From: a virus
Reading direction: 5' to 3' (one strand)
DNA: 42,467 bases
IMG/VR virus record: IMGVR_UViG_3300005471_000029
Coordinates: 1-42,467 of that record
The notes under the pieces were generated by a model. It made no database searches. It saw only the letters and a list, made by a program, of their open reading frames with translations, and was not told the origin of the DNA. Below are positions 1 through 6,779 of the stretch, piece after piece (the first letter of the stretch is position 1; every line of letters begins with the position of its first letter). Both the position numbers and the translations under genes were made by a program.

Positions 1-359
1 GTCGCGAAAGGATTGTCGCAAGCAACAAAATCGACGTCGCTTTCCATCAAATTCGAGACAAACGCGACGTTGCGTGCGAGGCGGTCGAGCTTGGCGATGA
101 CCAAGGTCGCACGGCGCGCGCGGCAGGCGCCCAAGGCGGCGGCGATCTTTGGGCGGTCGTTGCGCTTGCCGCTTTCGATCTCCTCGAACTCGTCGACGAC
201 GACGCCGGCGGCGCTCGCGACATGGCGAGAAACCGCCTCGCGCTGCGCCTCTAGCCCCAGCCCGGAGCGCCCCTGCTTATCGGTCGAGACCCGGTAATAG
301 GCGACGAACCTCGGGGCGGAGAGCGCGCCGGCGCCGCGCGCAAAGGCTTTGCGAGGCAT
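1..359 (-). CDS. serine recombinase (resolvase/invertase), N-terminal part, cut by window edge
   Basis: Reading leftward from the ATG at 359 gives 119 codons with no stop before the window edge, so the gene is truncated here, not necessarily in the genome. After about 20 residues of N-terminal extension comes the resolvase catalytic core: AYYRVSTDKQ with the nucleophilic Ser, GLGLEAQREAV, then AKLDRLARN with the conserved Arg residues near residue 100. Family knowledge: these enzymes make and rejoin staggered DNA breaks for site-specific recombination. It lies downstream of the SARP-like gene on the same strand, 106 bases away. The C-terminal DNA-binding part, which would separate a small resolvase from a large integrase, is outside the window. 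It is distinct from the second serine recombinase at 22206. Confidence 0.88.
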   Translation of the reverse strand, partial: MPRKAFARGAGALSAPRFVAYYRVSTDKQGRSGLGLEAQREAVSRHVASAAGVVVDEFEEIESGKRNDRPKIAAALGACRARRATLVIAKLDRLARNVAFVSNLMESDVDFVACDNPFA

Positions 360-465
360 CGTAGCGGCGTTCCATTTCCAATCGGTCGTTTGGACGAAAC
401 GAAACGCCGAGCCCCGCGCCGGAGCGAATTATCGCATCAACGGATCTGTTAACCGCCGCGCCTTT

Positions 466-1401
466 TTAGGCCGCGAGCTCCATCAGAGCGGGGGCGCGCC
501 CGTTGCCGCCAGCGCCCATCGGCGGCGCGGTCAGCTCGCGCAAGATGTCGTGGAGCTTTTCGAGAGCGCGCGTCATCTCGGCGTTGCGGGCGATCTCCGC
601 GGCGAGCGTGGCGCGCAAGCTCGCGATCTCGGCCACCGCCGTTGCCGCCGCCACCGCGGCGTAATCCGCTCCAGGGGGGTCGGCGAGGATCTCGCTCGCC
701 TGGATCTCGCGCAAGAGGTTGCGCGTCTTGACGCCGGGGCCGACGCCGAGCTCGCGCCGCAGGAAGGCCTCGCATTGCCGGAAATAAAGGATCGCGTCGC
801 CGCGCCGGTCGGCGGCGACGAGCGCTTGCATCATGCGGCGGTGCGCCGCCTCGCTGTAGGGCTCGAGGCCGAGAAGGCGCCGCGCCGCGCCGATGGCGTC
901 GCCATGCCGGCCGGCGGCGCCGGCGACCCGCGACAAGCGGTACAGCACAAGGGCGGCGATATCGTGCAACCGCCGGCGCTCGCCGGCGAGCCATTCGTCC
1001 CAGCTCTCGCTCGCGATCTCTAAATCCTCGAGCAATTCGCCGCGGTAGAGGCGGCCGGCGATTTCGAGATCGGCGAGAAGGTGCGAGGAGGCCAAATTGG
1101 TAAAGCGCTCGACATCGGTGCTCGGGTTGACGAGCCGGACGACGTGAAAATCGCTTTCGAGGGTCGCCGCCGCGTCGGGCCCGAGCGCCTTGCGCAGTTC
1201 CAAGAGGCAATTGCGCAGGCTGTGCCGCGCCGCCTCGGAATCCTGGCAGGGCCAGAGGAGCTCGGCGAGCCGTTGGCGCGTCACGATCATGCCGGCCTGC
1301 AACGCGAGATAGGCGAGCAATGCCTGCGCTTTTTTCGGGGCCTTCAAGCGCCGGCCGTCGACCATGATCGAGAGCGCGCCGAGAACGTAGATTTGCATCA
1401 T
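466..1401 (-). CDS. SARP-like transcriptional activator (winged helix plus bacterial transcriptional activation domain)
   Basis: This 311-residue protein begins MMQIYVLGALSIMVDGRRL and continues with KAQALLAYLALQ and RQRLAELLWP, the usual opening of an OmpR-type winged helix in SARP regulators (residues about 1-95). Residues 100-250 fit the TPR-like bacterial transcriptional activation domain (RLYRGELLEDL, AHRRMMQALVA, LYFRQCEAFLRRELGV). The C-terminal 60 residues contain a short predicted helix (LRATLAAEIARNAEMTRALEK). Family members bind direct repeats and activate transcription. The gene follows the DUF6456 gene by 10 bases, so the two are probably cotranscribed. A second in-frame ATG lies one codon in. 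Its target is unknown, and a SARP is an unusual regulator for a phage. Confidence 0.82.
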   Translation of the reverse strand: MMQIYVLGALSIMVDGRRLKAPKKAQALLAYLALQAGMIVTRQRLAELLWPCQDSEAARHSLRNCLLELRKALGPDAAATLESDFHVVRLVNPSTDVERFTNLASSHLLADLEIAGRLYRGELLEDLEIASESWDEWLAGERRRLHDIAALVLYRLSRVAGAAGRHGDAIGAARRLLGLEPYSEAAHRRMMQALVAADRRGDAILYFRQCEAFLRRELGVGPGVKTRNLLREIQASEILADPPGADYAAVAAATAVAEIASLRATLAAEIARNAEMTRALEKLHDILRELTAPPMGAGGNGRAPALMELAA

Positions 1402-1411
1402 AGCCAGCCCC

Positions 1412-1927
1412 TTATCCCCAGCCTTGGCGCCCCTCGAGGATGCCGAGCGCCACGATCAGGATGCCGGAGGCGCTTTCCTGGCTGATCCGGCGCCCGGCCC
1501 AGCCTTGCTCGAGCGCCCATTCCTTGAGCGTGCGCTCGGCGCCGACGACGTGCCACAGGCACGACCCGGCGGGCGAGGCGAGACCGCCGACAAACAGCAA
1601 CGCCCGCCACACCGCTTCCTTGGCGTGCTCGATCTTGAAGCCGGGGGTCTCGGTCGAATTGCCGCGCGAGGTGCGGAAGAAATTGCCGGCGCGCAGCGGG
1701 TCGAGATGGGCGGCGGCGAATTTTTCGCGGAACCGCTCGCCGGCGGCGCGCATGCCGCGCGTTATCGAGCCGCGGCGCTCCATCGCCGCCAAGGTGTCGA
1801 CCGCGCAGAAAGGCCGCGCCTTGAGGCCGTCGAGAGCGACGATCGGGGAGCCGAGACGTTCGACCAGACCGCGGCGCGCCCGCTCGTGCGTCGGCCCGAG
1901 GATGTCGGGCCGGCCCGAGGATGACAA
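1412..1927 (-). CDS. DUF6456 protein
   Basis: A 171-residue protein. Residues 40-80 (VDTLAAMERRGSITRGMRAA then GERFREKF) and residues 105-170 (AVWRALLFVGGL, LWHVVGAERTLKEWA, ILIVALGILEGRQGW) match my recollection of the alphaproteobacterial domain DUF6456, often found in predicted DNA-binding proteins. No catalytic motif or membrane segment is visible. It is transcribed leftward, just upstream of the SARP-like gene and 103 bases downstream of a small HTH gene. A regulatory role is an inference from domain and neighbours only. Confidence 0.68.
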   Translation of the reverse strand: MSSSGRPDILGPTHERARRGLVERLGSPIVALDGLKARPFCAVDTLAAMERRGSITRGMRAAGERFREKFAAAHLDPLRAGNFFRTSRGNSTETPGFKIEHAKEAVWRALLFVGGLASPAGSCLWHVVGAERTLKEWALEQGWAGRRISQESASGILIVALGILEGRQGWG

Positions 1928-2030
1928 CCGGCGATTGGATGATCGGCCCGTGCGGGGGTGTTTTCGCGCCAGGCGACCCTCCCGGAGGTGGTGGGGATTT
2001 GCAACAGCATGCCGCCGAAAGGCGGCGGCG

Positions 2031-2336
2031 CTACGGGCGCGAGCCGGTCAATCTGGCCAGCGTCAGGGCCACCTCGGCGACATGGAGCCAATCGCGGCGA
2101 TGGACCGAGACATATTCGGCGAGGAGGAAGGTCTGGCGCGTGACGCGCGAGCGCCCGGTCTTCTGACGGCGGAGCGAGCGCTCCGAAAGCCCCAACGCGG
2201 CGGCGGCGCGGGCATCGGTAAAGCGGTTGTCGTGCTGCCACTGGCGGAGCCAGGCGGCGCTGCGGCTGTCGGTGATCCGGGCGAGAAGCTCCCCGATATC
2301 CGCGATATCCGCTGGGGGGGGCGGAGAGGCGCTCAT
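2031..2336 (-). CDS. small helix-turn-helix protein
   Basis: A 101-residue protein with a central helix-turn-helix-like segment, FTDARAAAALGLSERSLRRQ followed by KTGRS, at residues 38-62. The rest is helical (WLHVAEVALTLARL at the end). It is flanked by about 90-100 noncoding bases on each side, unlike the overlapping genes upstream, so it may have its own promoter. The family was not recognised beyond an XRE/Cro-like look; it is probably a phage regulator. Confidence 0.62.
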   Translation of the reverse strand: MSASPPPPADIADIGELLARITDSRSAAWLRQWQHDNRFTDARAAAALGLSERSLRRQKTGRSRVTRQTFLLAEYVSVHRRDWLHVAEVALTLARLTGSRP

Positions 2337-2424
2337 CGTTTTCGAGCGGCCGGGGGAGCCCGGCGCTAGACGAAGCGTAGCTCCCGGATTTCAGCGCGGA
2401 GGGTACACCGCAATCTGGACAGCA

Positions 2425-2796
2425 TCATGACGGTAACAGCAGCGCGAAGTTCGGGGTCGGACCAGCCGCGATCGCGACTTCCCGCGGGTTTTGTTCAGAT
2501 TCCGGCTCGAAACCGGCGATCAGCTCGAGCGCCGCGCCGATCGGCGAGGCCTTGCCGGGCGAGACGCTGTGCGCCAAGGCGCGGGCGCCGATGCCGTGTT
2601 GCAGCGCGACCGAGACCATCACCGCGATGTCGTCGTAGATCGCCGCCATGTCGGTGCCCTCCTTGGCGCCCGTCAGGAATAGCTCGGCCGGCCGTCCCGC
2701 CGGGTCGAAACCGACCGTCGCGATGATGCTCCGCCCGTCCGCCGCCGTGATCTCCTCCGTCACCGCCATCCGCCGGTTCGGCAACCGCTGCCTCAA
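2425..2796 (-). CDS. stand-alone TSCPD-domain protein
   Basis: A 123-residue protein whose residues 15-80 resemble the TSCPD domain: GRSIIATVGFDPAGRPAELF, then GTDMAAIYDDIAVMVSVALQ and HGIGARALA. TSCPD is best known as a C-terminal domain of some class II ribonucleotide reductases and also exists as short free proteins. No reductase gene is in the window, so any link to nucleotide metabolism is inference. The start overlaps the preceding ORF's stop as ATGA. A second Met ten codons in (MAVTEEI) is a possible start. Confidence 0.62.
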   Translation of the reverse strand: MRQRLPNRRMAVTEEITAADGRSIIATVGFDPAGRPAELFLTGAKEGTDMAAIYDDIAVMVSVALQHGIGARALAHSVSPGKASPIGAALELIAGFEPESEQNPREVAIAAGPTPNFALLLPS

Positions 2797-2987
2797 CGCC
2801 CCCTCCTCCCGTAGCGCCGCGTCGCCGCCGCGGGTTTTGTCCAGATTCCCCCTGGAGAGCCGGGCGGTGGCGCCCGCTGCGGTTGCCGGCCCCGCTCCGC
2901 AACCGAACCCGAGCGGCGCGCGGTTTTGTCAACCGGCGGCCGCGCGGGCAGTCCCGGCAACGGCGGCTCGTTCTGCCGGCGCGTCAT
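2793..2987 (-). CDS. hypothetical Pro/Arg-rich mini-protein
   Basis: A 64-residue ORF rich in Pro, Arg and Gly with no recognisable domain. Its main support is position: its ATG overlaps the upstream gene's stop as ATGA at 2984-2987, and its stop overlaps the TSCPD start as ATGA at 2793-2796. It thus sits exactly in the translational-coupling chain that runs from dnaB. Composition alone would not support it, and it could be only a spacer ORF. Confidence 0.45.
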   Translation of the reverse strand: MTRRQNEPPLPGLPARPPVDKTARRSGSVAERGRQPQRAPPPGSPGGIWTKPAAATRRYGRRGR

Positions 2988-3763
2988 GCCGCCCTTTTGC
3001 CGGCGATCGGCAGCAGCAATTCGGGCTGCCGGACGGCGGACCGGCGCTCGCGCGTTCGGCCGGCGCCGCGGCGCTCGGCCGCGAGGCGTTGGCGGCGCAA
3101 TCGGTTGAGCCGTTCGGCGGCCTCGTTCGCCCAGCGCGGCGGGTCGTCCTCGAGCAGCGCGACGGTCAGCTCCTCGACCTTGTCGGGCGTCACCCGCGCC
3201 GCCTCGCGGATCGCGTTGCCGAGCCAGGCGTCGCGTTTCTCCTTGGCGCTGAAGACCTTGGGGGCGCCAAAGGCGCCGGCACGCGCGACAGCGCGTGGAG
3301 GATCACCCTCGCCCTCTTGCTTGGCGATCACCCGCAGCGGAGGGGTAAGGGGAGGTATCTTCTCTGAGTCTGGTGCGTTGCATTGCGTTGCACCGCGTTG
3401 CACCGGCGTTGCCGCTGTTCCCTGGCGACCGCGGCAGGCGCGCGACCGCTCGGTCGAGCCGGGATCCTCGCGCTGCGGGTTGCGCCGTTCCCAGGCGGCG
3501 AGGCGCTCGCCGACGACCATGCCGCGCCGTTTGAACTCGTCGAGCACGGCACCGACCTGGCCCTCCTCGAGGTCGAGAAAGGTCGCGGCGTCCTCGATCG
3601 AAAACCGCGCGATCGCGCCTTCCTCGGCGGCCTGGTTCGCGCAGGCCATCAGCATCGAATAGAGCGACCAGACATCGCCCGGCCGGACCCCCGCTCGCCG
3701 ACCGATGCTCAGCCATTTGAGATCCGTCGGCGCCTCGTTCCACATGCGGCACCATTGCTTCAT
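2984..3763 (-). CDS. putative phage replication initiator / replisome organiser (lambda O-like position)
   Basis: 259 residues from the ATG at 3763, which overlaps the dnaB stop as ATGA; an upstream in-frame extension is ignored because it lies inside dnaB. Residues 1-85 look like a winged-helix region (WNEAPTDLKWLSIGRRAG, VWSLYSMLMACANQA, GAVLDEFKRRGMV). The middle is low-complexity and encoded by phased direct repeats. The C-terminal part is basic and helical (NAIREAARVTPDKVEELTVA, ERLNRLRRQRLAAERR). By context this is an origin-binding or helicase-loading partner of DnaB. The family was not identified with certainty. The repeats inside the gene recall lambda O, which contains its own origin. 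Confidence 0.6.
   Translation of the reverse strand: MKQWCRMWNEAPTDLKWLSIGRRAGVRPGDVWSLYSMLMACANQAAEEGAIARFSIEDAATFLDLEEGQVGAVLDEFKRRGMVVGERLAAWERRNPQREDPGSTERSRACRGRQGTAATPVQRGATQCNAPDSEKIPPLTPPLRVIAKQEGEGDPPRAVARAGAFGAPKVFSAKEKRDAWLGNAIREAARVTPDKVEELTVALLEDDPPRWANEAAERLNRLRRQRLAAERRGAGRTRERRSAVRQPELLLPIAGKRAA
3375..3413. repeat. iteron-like direct repeats inside the replication gene (candidate origin)
   Basis: Three perfect copies of GCGTTGCA start at 3375, 3385 and 3395, exactly 10 bases apart, and a fourth (GCGTTGCC) starts at 3406. One-helical-turn phasing next to dnaB is what is expected of initiator-binding iterons. The repeats encode the low-complexity centre of the initiator-like protein. 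Confidence 0.45.
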
Positions 3764-5256
3764 TGCCCCCACTCCCCCTTTGCCAGGTTGGAAAACCGCG
3801 TCGTCGCGTGGTCGAAATGCAGCTTCACGACGCCGACCGGGCCGTTGCGCTGCTTGGCGATGATGATCTCGGTCTTGTTGCGGACAGCGGCGAGCTTGTC
3901 GCGCCAGGCGGCCCATTTCGGATCCTCAGCGGGCTTCTCGGCGTCCGCCGGGTCGGGCTCGCGCAGGTAGTACTCCTCGCGAAAGATGAACATGACGACG
4001 TCGGCGTCCTGCTCGATCGAGCCGGAGTCGCGCAGGTCGCTGAGCAATGGCCGCTTGTCGTCGCGGCTCTCGACGGCGCGCGACAATTGCGACAGCGCCA
4101 GCACCGGGACGTCGAGCTCCTTGGCGAGCGCCTTCAGGCCGCGGGTGATCTCGGAGACTTCCTGCACCCGGTTCTGCTCGCCGCGGCCGTTGGGGCGCGT
4201 CGGCTGCAGCAACTGCAGATAGTCGACGACGACGAGGGCGAGCCCGCGCTGGCGCTTGAGACGCCGCGCCCGCGCCCGCAACCCCGGCACCGACAAGGCC
4301 GGGGTGTCGTCGATCCACAACGGCAGGCCGCCGTAATCCTGCTGCGCCTTGAGCAGCTTGTCGAACTGGCCCGAGTTGAGATCGCCGCCCCGGCGCACCC
4401 AGTCGGAGGGGATCTTGGTGACGCCGCCGAGCACGCGAGCGCCGAGCTGCGCGTCGGCCATCTCGAGCGAGAAAAACCCGGCAGTCTCGCCGTTGCAGGC
4501 GGCGTTGAACGCAAGGTCGGTGGCTAACGCGGTCTTGCCCATGGCCGGGCGGCCGGCGAGGATCACCAAATCGGAGCGGTGGAAGCCGCCCAACAGCCGG
4601 TCGAGGTCCTCGAACCCGGTCGGCACCCCGACGATCTTGGCGTCCCGCTTGTAAGCCGCTTCTGCCATGACGATCGCGCGGTGCATCGCCGCGCCGATCG
4701 GTGCAAAGCCGGACCCGGCCAGGCCGGTCTCGGCGAGCTCGTAGAGCTGCGCCTCGGCGCGCTCGATCTGGCCGGCAGCGGCAAAGGGACCCGCCGGATT
4801 GTCGAGATCGGCGCTGTAGGCGGCGTCGACGACCTCGCCGCCGAGCATGATCAATCGCCGGCGCAGGTAAAGGTCGCGCACCGCTCGCGCATAATCCTCG
4901 ATGTGGAGGAGGATCGCGCCGGCGCCGGCGAGCTGCCCGAGATAGCGGTCGCCGCCGATCATCTTGAGCGCCTCGTCCGCGGCGAACACCCCCTTGAGGG
5001 TGACCGGACTGGCTTCCTGGCCGCGCTCGATCAGCTTGGCGACCGCCTCGAAGATGCGGCCGTGCATGGCGTTGCCGAAGTGCTCCGGCTTGACGAGCTC
5101 GCCAACCCGCTCGAACGCGGTGTTGTCGATCAGGAGCGCGCCGAGCAAGGCCTGCTCGGCCTCGGTGTTGTAGGGCGGCTGGCGCTCGAGGCGGTCGGGG
5201 GGGCCGCGCAGCGGCGTGAACGGCAGGATGTTCGGGGGGGCTTCGCCGTCAGGCAT
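3760..5256 (-). CDS. dnaB: replicative DNA helicase DnaB
   Basis: A full-length 498-residue hexameric 5'-3' helicase. The N-terminal DnaB domain begins at PPYNTEAEQALLGALL (about residue 27). The RecA-like core has Walker A GRPAMGKT (235-242), FFSLEM (261-266), Walker B LVVVDYLQLL (341-350), LALSQLSRAVESR (387-399) and DLRDSGSIEQDADV (407-420). A charged insertion around 433-450 (DPADAEKPAEDPKW) precedes the C-terminal KQRNGPVG motif. Its start is overlapped by a small ORF and its stop by the initiator-like gene, so the replication genes appear translationally coupled. It would unwind phage DNA at the replication fork. Confidence 0.97.
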   Translation of the reverse strand: MPDGEAPPNILPFTPLRGPPDRLERQPPYNTEAEQALLGALLIDNTAFERVGELVKPEHFGNAMHGRIFEAVAKLIERGQEASPVTLKGVFAADEALKMIGGDRYLGQLAGAGAILLHIEDYARAVRDLYLRRRLIMLGGEVVDAAYSADLDNPAGPFAAAGQIERAEAQLYELAETGLAGSGFAPIGAAMHRAIVMAEAAYKRDAKIVGVPTGFEDLDRLLGGFHRSDLVILAGRPAMGKTALATDLAFNAACNGETAGFFSLEMADAQLGARVLGGVTKIPSDWVRRGGDLNSGQFDKLLKAQQDYGGLPLWIDDTPALSVPGLRARARRLKRQRGLALVVVDYLQLLQPTRPNGRGEQNRVQEVSEITRGLKALAKELDVPVLALSQLSRAVESRDDKRPLLSDLRDSGSIEQDADVVMFIFREEYYLREPDPADAEKPAEDPKWAAWRDKLAAVRNKTEIIIAKQRNGPVGVVKLHFDHATTRFSNLAKGEWGQ

Positions 5257-5428
5257 GGCCGCCGCCCGGGCGCGACGCGTCGCCGAACTGGCGGAACGAA
5301 TCGAGAATCGCTATGTTTACCGGCGGCGCACCGGGGAGAGTCCCCCTCCCCCGATGCCTGCTCCCTCGAGGTCGCGGGCCCTTTTCCCCCGGGCCCGCGA
5401 CCGTCCTTTTCGATTTCCCCCGCGACAT
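5249..5428 (-). CDS. hypothetical 59-residue protein upstream of dnaB
   Basis: An ORF from the ATG at 5428 to a stop at 5249 that overlaps the dnaB start by 8 bases. The start is preceded by a purine-rich Shine-Dalgarno-like stretch (GGGGGAAGAG). The N-terminal half is basic and Gly/Pro-rich; the end (PPVNIAILDSFRQFGDAS) looks like ordinary protein. No family was recognised. A strong inverted repeat lies inside its 5' part. It may be a leader peptide or a small replication accessory. Confidence 0.45.
   Translation of the reverse strand: MSRGKSKRTVAGPGEKGPRPRGSRHRGRGTLPGAPPVNIAILDSFRQFGDASRPGGGHA
5372..5400. promoter_or_regulatory. perfect 10-bp inverted repeat upstream of dnaB
   Basis: TCGCGGGCCC at 5372-5381 and GGGCCCGCGA at 5391-5400 form an uninterrupted 10-bp GC stem with a 9-base loop, 116 bases before the dnaB start. 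No T-run follows on either strand, so a classical intrinsic terminator is unlikely. It may be an mRNA attenuator or a protein-binding site. Confidence 0.4.
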
Positions 5429-5503
5429 TTCTCTTCCCCCGAAGAGCGATAATCAACCGCGCCGTTCGGCCCCCTCTTCGCCGGGCCGGATCGGCGTCTC
5501 GCG

Positions 5504-5722
5504 TCAATTCGAATGGCCGTTGCGGCGCGCTACGGACCCCGGGGCGGACCCCGGGCGACGCCGCTGCTCCGGCTGTTCTCGCCGCGGCGGGACGAATTCA
5601 CCGCGCGCCAGCTGTCTCGCCAGCGCCTGGTAGGCTCTGGCGGTGCGCAGGCTTTCCTCGGCGAGCCTGATGAGCTCGGCGGCGACGACTTTTCGTTCGC
5701 ATTGATCCACGGCGACCCCCAT
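5504..5722 (-). CDS. hypothetical small helical protein
   Basis: A 72-residue ORF. Residues 8-40 form an amphipathic helix (KVVAAELIRLAEESLRTARA, YQALARQLA); the C-terminus is Pro/Arg-rich. No family was recognised. It lies in the leftward replication operon, 37 bases downstream of a DNA-binding/coiled-coil gene. Strand, spacing and helical content support it moderately. Confidence 0.5.
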   Translation of the reverse strand: MGVAVDQCERKVVAAELIRLAEESLRTARAYQALARQLARGEFVPPRREQPEQRRRPGSAPGSVARRNGHSN

Positions 5723-5759
5723 CCCCGCTTACCCGGCGGGCGTTGGTTGTTGGGGCGCT

Positions 5760-6161
5760 TTACGCGCCTCTGAGGTTGCGGACGTCGTCGCGCAATCCGG
5801 CGATGTCGGCCCTGATCTCGTTGCGGTCGGCGCGCAATTCGGCGCGCAATTCGGCGAGCTCGTCGGCGAGCCGCTCGAACCGGTCGGCCAGCCTGTCCAG
5901 ACGGGCGTCGAGCTCGCTGGCCGGCGGAAAGACAAAGTCGCGAAACCCCGGCGCCAACGCCATGAGCTGGTCGAACCGCGCCGGGGTCCAGCCGCGGCCG
6001 CCGCGCAATTGCTTGGCCATGCTCGGGCTGATCGCGAGATCGCGGGCGATGCGTTTGTCCTTGCTCGCCCCGGCATAGTTAATCTCGAGGAAGGCGCCCG
6101 CCCGTCGGGCAATGCCGCTGCCCAATTCGCCAGTTTCATTGCCCGCCCGCGATCTCGCCAT
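5760..6161 (-). CDS. putative HTH plus coiled-coil DNA-binding protein
   Basis: A 133-residue protein. Residues 34-65 contain an HTH-like segment (DKRIARDLAISPSMAKQLRG, then WTPARFDQL), as in phage regulators that read the bacteriophage-CI/XRE fold. Residues 85-130 are a heptad-rich coiled coil (LDARLDRLADRFERLADELA, ELRAELRADRNEI, IAGLRDDVRNL), suggesting an oligomer. The ATG at 6161 shares two bases with the divergent SciP-like gene's possible ATG at 6160. It would be the first gene of the leftward replication operon. Confidence 0.66.
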   Translation of the reverse strand: MARSRAGNETGELGSGIARRAGAFLEINYAGASKDKRIARDLAISPSMAKQLRGGRGWTPARFDQLMALAPGFRDFVFPPASELDARLDRLADRFERLADELAELRAELRADRNEIRADIAGLRDDVRNLRGA

Positions 6162-6564
6162 GCCGCGAACCGCCGGCGATTATTCGCCGATGGTCGATAT
6201 CGGGGTTCCTCGCGACTTCGTTCGCTGGTCGGCGCGCCGCAAGGCGGCGGTGCTCGTCGCGATCGCCGGCGGCAGAACAACGGTCGAGGAGGCGTGCCGC
6301 CGCTGGCAATTGTCGCGCGAGGAGCTCGAGGCCTGGCAATCGGCCTATCGGCTCCATGGCGTGGTCGGGTTGTACGCGACCCGGATCCGTGTCTACCGCG
6401 ACGCGGCGCGGCGCGCCCGGGAGCGTCGCGAACCGGTTCATGCCGAGCTGCCCTCGACCTCGTCGGGCTGCTCGAAGAGCGAGCCGATATCGGCGCCGGT
6501 GACCCGGGCGAAGCGCCCCACCAGCTCGTGCGGCAGCTTTGAGCGCGTCTCGTATTTCTCGTAG
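6160..6564 (+). CDS. SciP/DUF1153-like transcriptional regulator
   Basis: 134 residues from the ATG at 6160; an alternative ATG is at 6190 (MVDIGVP), and neither has a clear Shine-Dalgarno. The core (FVRWSARRKAAVLVAIAGG, VEEACRRWQLSREELEAWQ, HGVVGLYATRIRVYRD) closely follows the DUF1153 family, which includes the Caulobacter CtrA inhibitor SciP; known members are about 90 residues. The last 45 residues here are extra and lie antisense to the downstream XRE gene (6438-6564), so they may not be conserved. The gene stands alone on the + strand among leftward genes. A role in tuning host CtrA-dependent transcription is inference. Confidence 0.75.
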   Translation: MPRTAGDYSPMVDIGVPRDFVRWSARRKAAVLVAIAGGRTTVEEACRRWQLSREELEAWQSAYRLHGVVGLYATRIRVYRDAARRARERREPVHAELPSTSSGCSKSEPISAPVTRAKRPTSSCGSFERVSYFS

Positions 6565-6689
6565 CGCTTGGGCGGGATGCCGAGCGCCTGCGCCATCTTC
6601 TCCTGGGTCATGCCGCTCGCCACGCGCCACGTCTTGACGCGTGTGCAAAAGGCCCGGTCGAACTCCGCGACCCCGGAATGATCGTACAT
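6438..6689 (-). CDS. XRE-family repressor A (leftward partner of the switch)
   Basis: 83 residues from the ATG at 6689; a 12-residue upstream extension from 6725 would run across operator O1 and is disfavoured. It is almost all one XRE domain: FCTRVKTWRVASGMTQEKMA, then QALGIPPKRYEKYETRSKLP and VGRFARVTGADIGSLFEQP. It is a paralogue of the divergent XRE protein at 6780, with about 45% identity by eye and the shared pattern YExYExRSxLPH. Operator O1 ends 11 bases before the start, so autoregulation is likely. No good Shine-Dalgarno is visible, so a leaderless transcript is possible. Confidence 0.85.
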   Translation of the reverse strand: MYDHSGVAEFDRAFCTRVKTWRVASGMTQEKMAQALGIPPKRYEKYETRSKLPHELVGRFARVTGADIGSLFEQPDEVEGSSA

Positions 6690-6700
6690 ACGCGAAAATT

Positions 6701-6717
6701 TCCGACAATTTGTCGGG
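6701..6717. promoter_or_regulatory. operator O1
   Basis: TCCGACA-ATT-TGTCGGG, a 17-bp dyad with 7-base arms that match except at the outermost base. It starts 11 bases upstream of the leftward XRE gene's ATG. Confidence 0.75.
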
Positions 6718-6752
6718 ATAGTCAAGCGACCGAAAAGCGGTCGGGTGAAAAC

Positions 6753-6769
6753 CCCGACAATCTGTCGAC
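6753..6769. promoter_or_regulatory. operator O2
   Basis: CCCGACA-ATC-TGTCGAC, the weakest copy of the same 17-bp dyad. It ends 10 bases upstream of the rightward XRE gene's ATG, mirroring the O1 arrangement. O1 and O2 centres are 52 bases apart. Confidence 0.68.
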
Positions 6770-6779
6770 AATCCTATGG

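Noticed and set aside
3764-3916. A 51-residue N-terminal extension of the initiator-like protein
   Set aside because: It lies wholly inside dnaB in another frame, and the ATG at 3763 gives the usual ATGA coupling.
6678-6779. A longer N-terminus for the rightward XRE repressor
   Set aside because: It would begin inside the divergent gene and cover both central operators; homology begins after the ATG at 6780.
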